Assembly: GCA_900319885.1 (NCBI GenBank)
Contig: ONQH01000021.1
Coordinates: 1 to 12,206, forward strand
Reading direction: 5' to 3'
DNA: 12,206 nucleotides
DNA from: Candidatus Avelusimicrobium ruminicola
GTDB lineage: Bacteria; Elusimicrobiota; Elusimicrobia; Elusimicrobiales; Elusimicrobiaceae
Of this stretch, positions 1 to 6,020 are shown in pieces (within the stretch, counting starts at the first letter, position 1; each line of letters begins with the position of its first letter). A model generated the notes under the pieces. The model was not told the DNA's origin and did not search any database. It saw nothing but the letters and a program-made list of their open reading frames with translations. The position numbers and the translations under genes are program-made.

Positions 1-1857
1 GCGCCGTCTGTGCGCCCGGCCCAATACGCCCGCAGTTTTGAAAAACTGGAACAAAAAATCCACGAATTAGAAGAAAAATTTGAAGCCTCTACCACCCAAA
101 ACCGTTTGATTTTGTCCGAACTGGCCCGCACGCGCGAAGTGGTGGAACGCCAAAAAGACAAAGACGCTTTTTTGGAACATCTCTCCCGCACGATTGCTAC
201 CTTGCGTACCAGCGTGGAAAATTTGGCCCGCACGCAAGAAGAAAATACCTTTTCTTACCGGCAAAATACTACGCAACGCAGTTTTGACCCGTTGCCGGAT
301 GTTTTCCCTTCGGCCCAACCGCCGATGGACGCTTATGAAGCACAAGCCCAACTGCAGCGCGAACGGGAAGAACAAACCCGCCGGTTTAACAGTTTGCGCC
401 AAAAGGCTTCTCAATTAAAGGCTGTGAACAGTGCGCTGGACCGCGAAATTAAACGCGCCCAGCAAGAAAAAATGGACGCGCTTAAAAAATCGGCTGACCA
501 AGCCAAAGAAATTTTGTCCTTGCGCGACCAGTTAAGTGCGGCGGAAGAACGTTTCAAATCGTTTGATTTTGAAGGACGCATTATTTCCATTAAGCAGGAA
601 TATCAGCAAAAAGTAAACAGTTTGGAATCGCGCCTGAAAGAAATGTCCGACACGTGCATGCAGCAAGTGGAGGAAATTGAATCGTTAAAGGCTGAGAATG
701 TAAAACTGCAAGCCGCTTCTGCCGAAAAAGAAGCCTTGCAAGCGCAACTGGAGGCCAAGGAAAAAGAACTGGCCGCGGTGCGCAGTACAATTGCTTCGCT
801 GCAGTCGCAAAATTCAGGGGAACACAGCAAACTGCTCGCTACGTTTACCGCCCAAGTGCGTGTGCTGGAAGAACAGCGTGACCGGTTAGCGGTAGAGTTG
901 GAACAATCGCAAATGGCGTTGGAAAGCATCCGCAGCGAAAAAGAAACGCTGGAAACCAATTTCAAAGAGTTACTGGCTAAAATCAACCAAAATGATGCGG
1001 TAATTGATCAACTTAAACAAAAAATTGAAGTGCTGGGGGCCCAAAACAGCCAACTAACCCAACACAATGAAGAACTGACCCAGGCCAATAGCGTGCTCAG
1101 TGCCGATAATGCTACGTTGTCCCAAAACAATGTCGAATTGACCAACCGCAACGCGGCCCTTACGCAAAACAACCAAACGCTCACGCAAAATAATGCCGAA
1201 CTGACCAGCCGCAACGAAGCGTTAAGTCAAGACAATCAATCCCTTTCTCAAAGTAATGCCGAACTGACTACCCGTAATGCGGCCCTTACGCAGCATAACG
1301 AGCAGTTAGTAACCCACAATGTGGTCCTTTCCCAGCAAACACAAAGTTTGGAAGGAGAAACTGCCTCCTTAAAGAGCCATATTGAGCAATTAACGGCCGA
1401 CAAGCAAGAACTGTCCCAACACACGCACGCGTTGGATGTTGAAAAACAAACGCTCCACGCCCAAGTGGAACAACTGGCCCAAGATAACCAAACCTTAACT
1501 CAAGAACATACCCAACTGCAAACCCAGGCTCAAAACTGGCAAGAAGAAGTGAAAAATTTATCGCAGGAAAATCAACAGTTACGCACTCAAAGTGCGGCGC
1601 TTTTGGCCGCCCGCTTGGTGCAGGAACACCGCCAAAAACAAGCGGCCCAGCGTGCTAAAGACGACGTGACCCCGCAAGCACCGGCCTCACCGATTTTGCG
1701 TAAACCCGAGGCCCCTGTATTACATTCTTTAGGGCGCAAACTATCCGTTTCCGTACACCAAGAGGAAGAAGATTGGGAAGTCATCCCCGCCAAAAAAACG
1801 CTTGCCAATGCCCAAAAAAACGACCGTAAAAACGGAAGAAGATTTGCCGGAAATTAA
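1..1857 (+). CDS. Long coiled-coil protein, 5' end outside window, probable frame break near its 3' end
   Basis: The frame is open from base 1, so the true start probably lies upstream; a GTG at 10 is the first possible start inside the window. From there 615 residues are read, almost all heptad-type coiled coil: residues about 10-75, then a Pro-rich break near 90-105, then continuous coil from about 110 to 530, and a basic, Pro-containing tail. No signal peptide or membrane helix is visible. Residues 342-439 form 14 successive heptads with Leu at d and Asn at a. The last 20 residues of this frame look unlike the rest, while the next frame continues with an acidic tail that ends just before ddl, so an extra A in a 7-A run (1792-1798 or 1814-1820) is likely. 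Function is not recognised. A structural or division/envelope scaffold role is only suggested by its position before ddl. Confidence 0.8.
   Translation, partial: APSVRPAQYARSFEKLEQKIHELEEKFEASTTQNRLILSELARTREVVERQKDKDAFLEHLSRTIATLRTSVENLARTQEENTFSYRQNTTQRSFDPLPDVFPSAQPPMDAYEAQAQLQREREEQTRRFNSLRQKASQLKAVNSALDREIKRAQQEKMDALKKSADQAKEILSLRDQLSAAEERFKSFDFEGRIISIKQEYQQKVNSLESRLKEMSDTCMQQVEEIESLKAENVKLQAASAEKEALQAQLEAKEKELAAVRSTIASLQSQNSGEHSKLLATFTAQVRVLEEQRDRLAVELEQSQMALESIRSEKETLETNFKELLAKINQNDAVIDQLKQKIEVLGAQNSQLTQHNEELTQANSVLSADNATLSQNNVELTNRNAALTQNNQTLTQNNAELTSRNEALSQDNQSLSQSNAELTTRNAALTQHNEQLVTHNVVLSQQTQSLEGETASLKSHIEQLTADKQELSQHTHALDVEKQTLHAQVEQLAQDNQTLTQEHTQLQTQAQNWQEEVKNLSQENQQLRTQSAALLAARLVQEHRQKQAAQRAKDDVTPQAPASPILRKPEAPVLHSLGRKLSVSVHQEEEDWEVIPAKKTLANAQKNDRKNGRRFAGN
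1129..1317 (+). repeat. Three tandem 63-nt units encoding 21-residue (three-heptad) repeats
   Basis: Units start at 1129, 1192 and 1255. Each begins with an Asn codon and encodes N-x-E-L-T-x-R-N followed by two more heptads. Units 1 and 3 share the peptide R-N-A-A-L-T-Q. The DNA copies are diverged, mainly at third positions, so the array is old or under protein-level selection rather than a fresh expansion. Confidence 0.75.
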
Positions 1858-1969
1858 AGTAGCCGAAAATCCCGTCCCGGAGCCGTTGTTTGACGGAGAA
1901 GATTTTTTGGAAAAAACCGATAGTTTTATTGGACGCATGAAATGGTCCATCTTCCGGGAAAACCGCTAA
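1808..1969 (+). CDS. Probable out-of-frame C-terminus of the coiled-coil protein
   Basis: Read from the ATG at 1808 this frame gives 53 residues, starting MPKKTTVKTEEDLPEI and ending in a short amphipathic segment (SFIGRMKWSIFRENR). It has no Shine-Dalgarno of its own and overlaps the upstream frame by 50 nt, so an independent gene is unlikely. Removing one A from the 7-A run at 1792-1798 fuses it to the coiled coil as ...VIPAKKRLPMPKK..., adding roughly 57 residues. The stop at 1967-1969 then sits 5 nt before the ddl start, the tight spacing seen elsewhere in this window. Either a sequencing or assembly indel, a real frameshift mutation, or programmed +1 shifting could explain it; I favour an indel. 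Confidence 0.5.
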   Translation: MPKKTTVKTEEDLPEIKVAENPVPEPLFDGEDFLEKTDSFIGRMKWSIFRENR

Positions 1970-1974
1970 AATCT

Positions 1975-3045
1975 ATGTCTCTTACTAAAATTATGGTCTT
2001 ATACGGTGGCAAATCCACCGAACATGAAGTATCTGTTCACAGCGCGCAAACGGTATGCCGTTTGTTGGCCGCGCAAACGGAAAAATATCAAGTGTATCCC
2101 GTTTTTATCAATAAAGAAGGATATTGGTTCTTGCAGAAAGCGTGCGGGCCGCAAACGCCCACCGATATAGCCATTACCCCGGTATTGTGCGCAGATAAAA
2201 CTGTGCAGGCGTTGGACGGATCGTTCTCGCTCAAAGCAGATGTAATTTTCCCGGTGGTGCATGGTACGAACTGCGAAGACGGTACGTTACAGGGTTTTTT
2301 GGAAACGCTGCAAGTTCCGTATGTGGGATGCGGGGTGCTGACCTCGGCAGTGGGGATGGATAAAGAACTAACCAAAATATTAGCGCGCGAAGCCGGAATT
2401 GCTACCGTGCCTTATCAAAAAGTATCGCGCCAGGAACCGTATGATAAGAAATCCCTTAACGCCTGGGTCCAAGCCAATTTGCCGGTATTTGTAAAACCGG
2501 TGCGCTTAGGCTCGTCCGTGGGGGTACATAAAGTAACCAATTTGTCCCAGTTGGACCGGGCCCTTGAAAATGCCCTTTCGTTTGATACGGAAGCGTTGGT
2601 GGAAAAAGGCATTGACCACGCACGGGAAATTTTTTGTGCAGCATATGGGCAGGGCAGTCACGTGGTCACTTCGGCCTGTGGCGAACTACGCACCGTGGCG
2701 GGCGAATTTTTTGACTATAATGCCAAATATGTGGTAGCGGGCGGGTGCGAAACCCAAGTGCCGGCCCACATTACCCCGCAGGCCGAGCAAGGGATGCGCC
2801 AAGATACGCAAACCTTGTTTAAGGTGTTGCAAGCCAACGGATTTTTGCGGGTAGATTTTTTGATGGATAAGGACGGAACGTACTATATGTCCGAAGTAAA
2901 TACTATCCCCGGCATGAGCGAAACCAGTTTGTTCCCGCAACTGTTTGAAGCCAGCGGGGCTAATTATCCGCAAATTTTGGATGAACTGATTCAAATGGCA
3001 CTACGTACTTACCGCCAAAAGCAAAGTTTGTCCACGTCGCGTTAA
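1975..3045 (+). CDS. ddl: D-alanine--D-alanine ligase
   Basis: ATP-grasp ligase that joins two D-alanines to make the dipeptide of the peptidoglycan pentapeptide, in the cytosol. The 356-residue protein has the family's motifs in order: the N-terminal LYGGKSTEHEVS (residues 9-20), PVVHG with H96 followed by CEDGTLQG, the ATP-site FVKPVRLGSSVG, the omega-loop DYNAKY, and the metal-binding SEVNTIPGM with E307 and N309. The Lys-Tyr pair in DYNAKY is that of D-Ala-D-Ala enzymes, which have Tyr where D-Ala-D-Lac ligases usually have Phe, so a D-lactate (vancomycin-resistance) type is not supported. An in-frame ATG at 1942 would add 11 residues, but 1975 gives the usual N-terminus and sits 5 nt after the probable stop of the upstream gene. 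Followed after 3 nt by a membrane protein gene. Confidence 0.96.
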   Translation: MSLTKIMVLYGGKSTEHEVSVHSAQTVCRLLAAQTEKYQVYPVFINKEGYWFLQKACGPQTPTDIAITPVLCADKTVQALDGSFSLKADVIFPVVHGTNCEDGTLQGFLETLQVPYVGCGVLTSAVGMDKELTKILAREAGIATVPYQKVSRQEPYDKKSLNAWVQANLPVFVKPVRLGSSVGVHKVTNLSQLDRALENALSFDTEALVEKGIDHAREIFCAAYGQGSHVVTSACGELRTVAGEFFDYNAKYVVAGGCETQVPAHITPQAEQGMRQDTQTLFKVLQANGFLRVDFLMDKDGTYYMSEVNTIPGMSETSLFPQLFEASGANYPQILDELIQMALRTYRQKQSLSTSR

Positions 3046-3048
3046 CGT

Positions 3049-3480
3049 ATGAAATCACTTCTTAGGCGCTTTTTACGCTTTCCCGTTTTTGTACAACTGA
3101 TTTGGTGGTTGTGCGTGCTGGGCGCTTTAATTAACCTGTGGCTCATGGGGCGCGATTTGATGACCAACCCGGTGTTACTGCGGTTACATTTGGGATACTT
3201 TATCCTATATGTGGGGCAAATTGTGTTTATCTTGCTGCAAGAAAAGTACGTGGCCTGCCTGACCCTCCTGCAAGGAATCATTGCCCTGCTTACTACGGTA
3301 GATTTTATTTTCTCACCCGTGTTACAAGCCCTGGGGCATTTGTACTATTGGGCGTTTACTCCCTCTGTAGAAACCTTAAAAATATATCAATACGTGTTTG
3401 TCTCTGCCGCGTTTACCTTGCAAATGGCCGGTGCGGCCTATTTGTGGTTATACCTACGCGCTAAAACTTCCCATAAATAA
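3049..3480 (+). CDS. Small four-helix membrane protein of unknown function
   Basis: The gene begins 3 nt after the ddl stop, so it is almost certainly cotranscribed and probably translationally coupled. The 143-residue product has a basic N-terminus (MKSLLRRFLR) and four hydrophobic segments at about residues 13-33, 43-63, 68-88 and 115-136, with aromatic-rich edges (WW at 19-20, YYW at 99-101). The positive-inside rule suggests a cytoplasmic N-terminus, and four helices would place the C-terminus inside too. No catalytic motif, cysteine pair or known family signature is visible, and I do not recognise it. Its location suggests, but does not show, a role in the cell envelope. Confidence 0.8.
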   Translation: MKSLLRRFLRFPVFVQLIWWLCVLGALINLWLMGRDLMTNPVLLRLHLGYFILYVGQIVFILLQEKYVACLTLLQGIIALLTTVDFIFSPVLQALGHLYYWAFTPSVETLKIYQYVFVSAAFTLQMAGAAYLWLYLRAKTSHK

Positions 3481-3542
3481 GATGTACGGTTGTGTTTAAT
3501 ACCCCGTTTTGACCCGCGGGGCGGTAGCGTTTGAAATTTTGC

Positions 3543-3571
3543 TTGACAATTTAGTTGAAATTAGTTATCTT
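3543..3571 (+). promoter_or_regulatory. Near-consensus sigma70-type promoter with no gene downstream
   Basis: TTGACA at 3543-3548, a 17-nt spacer, then TATCTT at 3566-3571 in a very AT-rich stretch; TATATA at 3571-3576 is an alternative -10. It is the best -35/-10 pair in the window, yet points into a 100-nt gap ahead of a convergent gene. A 5-bp palindrome, TTAGT-GCCA-ACTAA (3590-3603), lies just downstream of the expected start and could be an operator or small hairpin. Confidence 0.55.
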
Positions 3572-3577
3572 ATATAT

Positions 3578-3652
3578 AACACATTTAAGTTAGTGCCAAC
3601 TAATCTAAAATGGTTAATCAGAGCAACGCCCCCGTTTCTAGCGGGGGCGTTC
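3578..3652 (+). ncRNA. Candidate small RNA or transcript leader
   Basis: A transcript from the promoter at 3543-3571 would begin near 3578, pass the small palindrome at 3590-3603 and end at or after the GC hairpin at 3625-3651, about 75 nt. No known RNA family is recognised. A 20-codon ORF (3610-3672) lies within it but has no convincing ribosome site. If transcription passes the hairpin it becomes antisense to the 3' end of the nucleotidyltransferase gene. The existence of the RNA is inferred from promoter plus hairpin only. Confidence 0.25.
3625..3651. terminator. Ten-bp GC-rich hairpin between convergent genes
   Basis: AACGCCCCCG (3625-3634) pairs perfectly with CGGGGGCGTT (3642-3651) around a 7-nt loop. 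It lies between the plus-strand membrane protein gene and the minus-strand nucleotidyltransferase gene, the usual place for a shared terminator. Neither strand carries a real T-run after the stem, so intrinsic termination would be weak; a Rho-assisted or 3'-end-protecting role is possible. Confidence 0.45.
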
Positions 3653-3672
3653 ATATTGAGCGGTGCATTTAA

Positions 3673-4785
3673 TTAGTGACCGATAAGTTTTAATGCTTCA
3701 TCGCGTGTGGAGACGGTACCCTCCCACTGCGCTTTGCGTACCTGTAGCAATAATTTGGAAATATTACGCCCGTAGACGCCCAAGTCTTTGAGGTCTTGCC
3801 CCTTGAGCACGCATGGTTCCAGTGCCTGAGGCGGCAAGTGGGGGAAAAACGTACGTAAAATGCGTAGTTGAAAATCGGCCAGGGGGGTAAGCGGGCTGAG
3901 GTGTTCTTGCGCCACTTTCCACGCCCCTTTGATGAGGGTGGACAGGTCTTTATGCGGGTGCAAACTGTGCAAAAAATCTTCCCCGTTTTCCCCTAAACTG
4001 CAGGTCAATAAGCCCAGGCGTTCCTGCGGCGTAGAGAGCGTTTTTAATCCGTCGTGCCAGGCTAAACTGGGCCAGGCAAATTTCAGCAAATCAAACTGTA
4101 CCAAGTAATCAAATACCGCTTGGATGTTTTCTTCGGAAAGTACCTTAAAAAACTCTTGGCTAAAGCGTTCGCGCGAAATTAAAAGAAGGGCTTGCTCGCG
4201 GTCGGCTTCCAAAAAGAGTTGCTTGGTCTTGGGGGCAGCTTTCCAACCGAAACGTCCGGCAAAACGTAGCCCGCGTAGCATGCGGGTAGGGTCGTCAAAG
4301 AAACTTTTTTCGTGCAGTACGCGAATTAGCCCGGCGTCAATATCTTTTTGGGCACCATACGGGTCCACACTTTTGCCAAATTCGTCAGGCAAGATGGAAA
4401 GAGCCCAGGCATTAACGGTAAAGTCCCGGCGGAATAAATCCTCTTTTACGTTGGTGGTAAACGTTACTTCCGGCAAGGCCCCCGGGAACGCATAGGTTTC
4501 TTTACGCAGGCGTGCTAAATCTAAGTGTAGGCCATTATCCAGGTTTACCTTATACACGCCGAACTTGGAAAATTTGCGCTTTTCTCCGCCCCACATTTTC
4601 AGGCAGAAATTGGCTACCGATTCTTGCGTACCGTCAAAGGTGAGGTCAATGTCTACGGTGTCGCGCCCTAGGTAAAAGTCGCGCACGGCACCGCCCACTA
4701 CCCAGGCGCGCAAGCCGAGTTTCTGTGCGTATGCACCGATAGATAACAATAAATCGTGATATTTTTCCGGTATGATTTCGCTCAT
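3673..4785 (-). CDS. cca: CCA tRNA nucleotidyltransferase / poly(A) polymerase family protein
   Basis: Class II nucleotidyltransferase, which adds CCA to tRNA 3' ends (or, in some relatives, poly(A) tails to RNA). The 370-residue protein shows VVGGAVRD (29-36), the metal-binding D45-x-D47 with a third carboxylate at D89 in LDLARLR, RRDFTVNA (119-126), DDPTRMLRGLRFAGRFG and an ISRERFSQEF segment. The C-terminal half is helical and carries no HD phosphohydrolase domain. The nearby tRNA-Arg has no encoded CCA, which fits CCA addition, but sequence alone does not fully separate CCA-adding enzymes from poly(A) polymerases. Its ATG overlaps the stop of the CpXC gene by 4 nt (ATGA) and it lacks a good Shine-Dalgarno, so translation is probably coupled. 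Confidence 0.9.
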   Translation of the reverse strand: MSEIIPEKYHDLLLSIGAYAQKLGLRAWVVGGAVRDFYLGRDTVDIDLTFDGTQESVANFCLKMWGGEKRKFSKFGVYKVNLDNGLHLDLARLRKETYAFPGALPEVTFTTNVKEDLFRRDFTVNAWALSILPDEFGKSVDPYGAQKDIDAGLIRVLHEKSFFDDPTRMLRGLRFAGRFGWKAAPKTKQLFLEADREQALLLISRERFSQEFFKVLSEENIQAVFDYLVQFDLLKFAWPSLAWHDGLKTLSTPQERLGLLTCSLGENGEDFLHSLHPHKDLSTLIKGAWKVAQEHLSPLTPLADFQLRILRTFFPHLPPQALEPCVLKGQDLKDLGVYGRNISKLLLQVRKAQWEGTVSTRDEALKLIGH

Positions 4786-5426
4786 AATAAAACAGGAGCC
4801 TGGGCGTTCGGCTCGCTCATGTGGTCCTTAAAATTGAGCAAAAGCGTGGAGTTTAGGCCGCTTTTAAGCACCTTGGCGGCGGCTACGGCGTAGTCGTTAG
4901 CGGTAGGTTTTTTGGCTACCGGGGCCGGCACATAAAGCGGAAAATGATGTTGGCGTGCATAAGACGGTTTTAACCGCGCCACTTCAAAGCCTTGCGTGGC
5001 GGCTGCGGCGGCAACTACTTCCGATTCGGCGGTATTTTTTTCCTCGTGATGTAGCAGATGTTGCAGTTCTTCTAACCCAAACACACAAAGGGGCGGATAG
5101 TCCAAATGCAGTTCTTTTAACAGCGAGTTTTTAATAATTTCGTAATCGTGGGCAATTTTATCGGTTAGTTCTTGCTGGCGCGCTTGGTCTTTGGGGGCAA
5201 ATACAAAGGTAAGCAGTTCGGCCGGAGCATCAAAATAGATGATTTCCCCGTCATGGTGGAAATACGCGCCGCATTCCGGGCAACGTACCAGGTTTAATTC
5301 CCCGCCTAAAATAGCGGATTTCAAATCGTCATTTTCATCGCCGCGCACCAAAGACCAATAGGTAACATCAAAATCTTCGCACCCGTTAGGACAGTGGGCG
5401 GCGGCTTCATTTTGTAAGGATCTCAT
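4782..5426 (-). CDS. CpXC-domain zinc-ribbon protein
   Basis: A 214-residue protein with an N-terminal ribbon: HCPNGC (C12, C16) and RCPECG (C49, C52), separated by the acidic stretch typical of the CpXC family, including GELNLVRCPECG. These four cysteines probably bind zinc. Residues about 70-150 are helical, and the Ala- and Pro-rich C-terminal third looks poorly ordered. CpXC proteins have no established function. The start at 5426 is chosen because the longer frame (to 5624) would run antisense through the tRNA, and because a promoter -10 lies 6 nt before this ATG. It overlaps the downstream nucleotidyltransferase by 4 nt, so a link to RNA 3'-end processing is possible but unproven. Confidence 0.82.
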   Translation of the reverse strand: MRSLQNEAAAHCPNGCEDFDVTYWSLVRGDENDDLKSAILGGELNLVRCPECGAYFHHDGEIIYFDAPAELLTFVFAPKDQARQQELTDKIAHDYEIIKNSLLKELHLDYPPLCVFGLEELQHLLHHEEKNTAESEVVAAAAATQGFEVARLKPSYARQHHFPLYVPAPVAKKPTANDYAVAAAKVLKSGLNSTLLLNFKDHMSEPNAQAPVLL

Positions 5427-5432
5427 AGCAGT

Positions 5433-5462
5433 ATTGTAATAAAAACAAACTGGGCGTTTCAA
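5433..5462 (-). promoter_or_regulatory. Promoter of the CpXC-cca operon
   Basis: On the minus strand TTGAAA (5462-5457), an 18-nt spacer and TACAAT (5438-5433), with only 6 nt (ACTGCT) before the ATG at 5426. Transcription would start at or within a base or two of the start codon, so the mRNA is probably leaderless; no Shine-Dalgarno is present. Confidence 0.55.
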
Positions 5463-5495
5463 GTGGAAAATGCGCCAGCAGTTGCCCCCATAAAT

Positions 5496-5504
5496 TGCTA
5501 CAAT
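5496..5504 (+). promoter_or_regulatory. Extended -10 promoter of tRNA-Arg
   Basis: TGC-TACAAT, an extended -10, ends 8 nt before the first tRNA base. No good -35 sits at the usual spacing. It faces away from the CpXC promoter, so the 86-nt gap is a divergent promoter region. Confidence 0.55.
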
Positions 5505-5512
5505 ACTTGTAT

Positions 5513-5585
5513 GCCCCGTTAGCTCAACTGGATAGAGTACTGGTCTTCGGAACCAGTGATACGGGTTCAAATCCCATGCGGGGCA
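5513..5585 (+). tRNA. tRNA-Arg (anticodon TCG)
   Basis: Cloverleaf of 73 nt: acceptor GCCCCGT pairs with GCGGGGC (last pair T-G), D stem GCTC/GAGT, anticodon stem CTGGT/ACCAG with loop CTTCGGA and anticodon TCG at 5547-5549 (reads CGA), 4-nt variable loop, T loop TTCAAAT. The T stem ACGGG/CCCAT has one C-A mismatch (5562/5576). The discriminator is A5585 and CCA is not encoded; a run of six T follows at once. The mismatch is minor and the gene looks functional. Confidence 0.93.
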
Positions 5586-5619
5586 TTTTTTCTGCGAAAA
5601 ACGTTTGATTTCGTTGTTG
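5581..5619 (+). repeat. 39-nt direct repeat, copy 1, overlapping the tRNA 3' end
   Basis: Identical over 39 nt to 5935-5973. It starts inside the tRNA acceptor strand (GGGCA), continues through T6-CTGC and the palindrome arm GAAAAACGTTT, and ends at 5619. The distance between copies is 354 nt. Confidence 0.85.
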
Positions 5620-5704
5620 CTCACAGGCTTGAATACCTCGGCGCTACCGCGCCGCTTCGCACAGTATACTGCGCCTGTTCGCGCCTAGAACTAAAACGTT
5701 TTTC
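5596..5704. repeat. Large imperfect palindrome A
   Basis: Outer arms GAAAAACGTTT (5596-5606) and AAACGTTTTTC (5694-5704) are perfect 11-nt inverted repeats. The centre holds a perfect hairpin, CGGCGC-TACC-GCGCCG (5639-5654), and ACAGGC/GCCTGT segments lie between. The whole could fold as one long interrupted stem. No protein is supported here. Confidence 0.7.
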
Positions 5705-5753
5705 ATTGAAAAACCAGAACAGGTACGCGGGAAGATGCGGGCATTTTTTCTGC
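5679..5753 (+). repeat. 75-nt direct repeat, copy 1
   Basis: Matches 5875-5949 with 72 of 75 bases by eye; the first 46 nt are identical. It contains GTTTTTC-ATT-GAAAAAC, a 7-bp hairpin (5698-5714), and ends with GCGGGCA-T6-CTGC, which resembles the tRNA-Arg 3' end with one G missing. Confidence 0.85.
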
Positions 5754-5754
5754 T

Positions 5755-5861
5755 GAATTTTGCGTAATACTTTGTTGCTCGCTCGGTCGGATACTTCCGC
5801 GCTGCCGCGCGCGTTTCGACAGTATTCCTTCCTCGTTCGCGTCGCGTCTTACACAAAATTC
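5755..5861. repeat. Large imperfect palindrome B
   Basis: Outer arms GAATTTTGCGTAA (5755-5767) and TTACACAAAATTC (5849-5861) pair at 12 of 13 positions, and the centre has CGCGC-TGCC-GCGCG (5798-5811). It is a diverged relative of palindrome A: the fifth pair from the loop is G-C in A and C-G in B, so pairing is kept while sequence changes. Confidence 0.65.
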
Positions 5862-5874
5862 CTTTGAAAATTAG

Positions 5875-5949
5875 TCGCGCCTAGAACTAAAACGTTTTTC
5901 ATTGAAAAACCAGAACAGGTGCGCCGGAAGATACGGGCATTTTTTCTGC
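5875..5949 (+). repeat. 75-nt direct repeat, copy 2
   Basis: Second copy of 5679-5753, 196 nt downstream, differing at three bases near the 3' part. It runs directly into the second 39-nt repeat (overlap 5935-5949). Confidence 0.85.
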
Positions 5950-5973
5950 GAAAAACGTTTGATTTCGTTGTTG
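5935..5973 (+). repeat. 39-nt direct repeat, copy 2
   Basis: Exact copy of 5581-5619. The arm GAAAAACGTTT (5950-5960) can also pair with AAACGTTTTTC at 5890-5900, so this end could form a further stem. After 5973 the sequence turns AT-rich and the similarity stops. Confidence 0.85.
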
Positions 5974-6020
5974 TAATAATTTACTTAATAATAAATGTTA
6001 AGTACGTAAGGGTTTTGCGT

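Noticed and set aside
1814..1821. Canonical -1 slippery heptamer A-AAA-AAC in the coiled-coil gene
   Set aside because: A -1 shift here meets a stop at 1827-1829 after two further codons. The productive frame needs a +1 shift, so classic -1 recoding does not explain the tail.
1942..1974. Longer ddl start at 1942
   Set aside because: It adds 11 residues that family members lack and overlaps the probable C-terminus of the upstream protein.
2500..2760. Vancomycin-resistance type D-Ala-D-Lac ligase
   Set aside because: The omega-loop keeps the DYNAKY pattern with Lys-Tyr of D-Ala-D-Ala enzymes, and no vanH or vanX is nearby.
3610..3672. 20-codon ORF within the candidate small RNA
   Set aside because: No Shine-Dalgarno, and half of it encodes the GC hairpin; no evidence for a peptide beyond an open frame.
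5427..5624. N-terminal extension of the CpXC protein from a start at 5624
   Set aside because: It would run antisense through the tRNA and its promoter and adds 66 residues with no family match; the promoter at 5433-5462 supports the start at 5426.
5556..5856. Open frames over the repeats (plus 5556-5756, minus 5856-5644)
   Set aside because: They overlap the tRNA or palindromes, are rich in Arg and Cys from the repeat sequence, and lack ribosome sites.
5679..5973. Possible CRISPR array
   Set aside because: Only two or three repeat copies of unequal length, spacers that are themselves related palindromes, and no cas genes.
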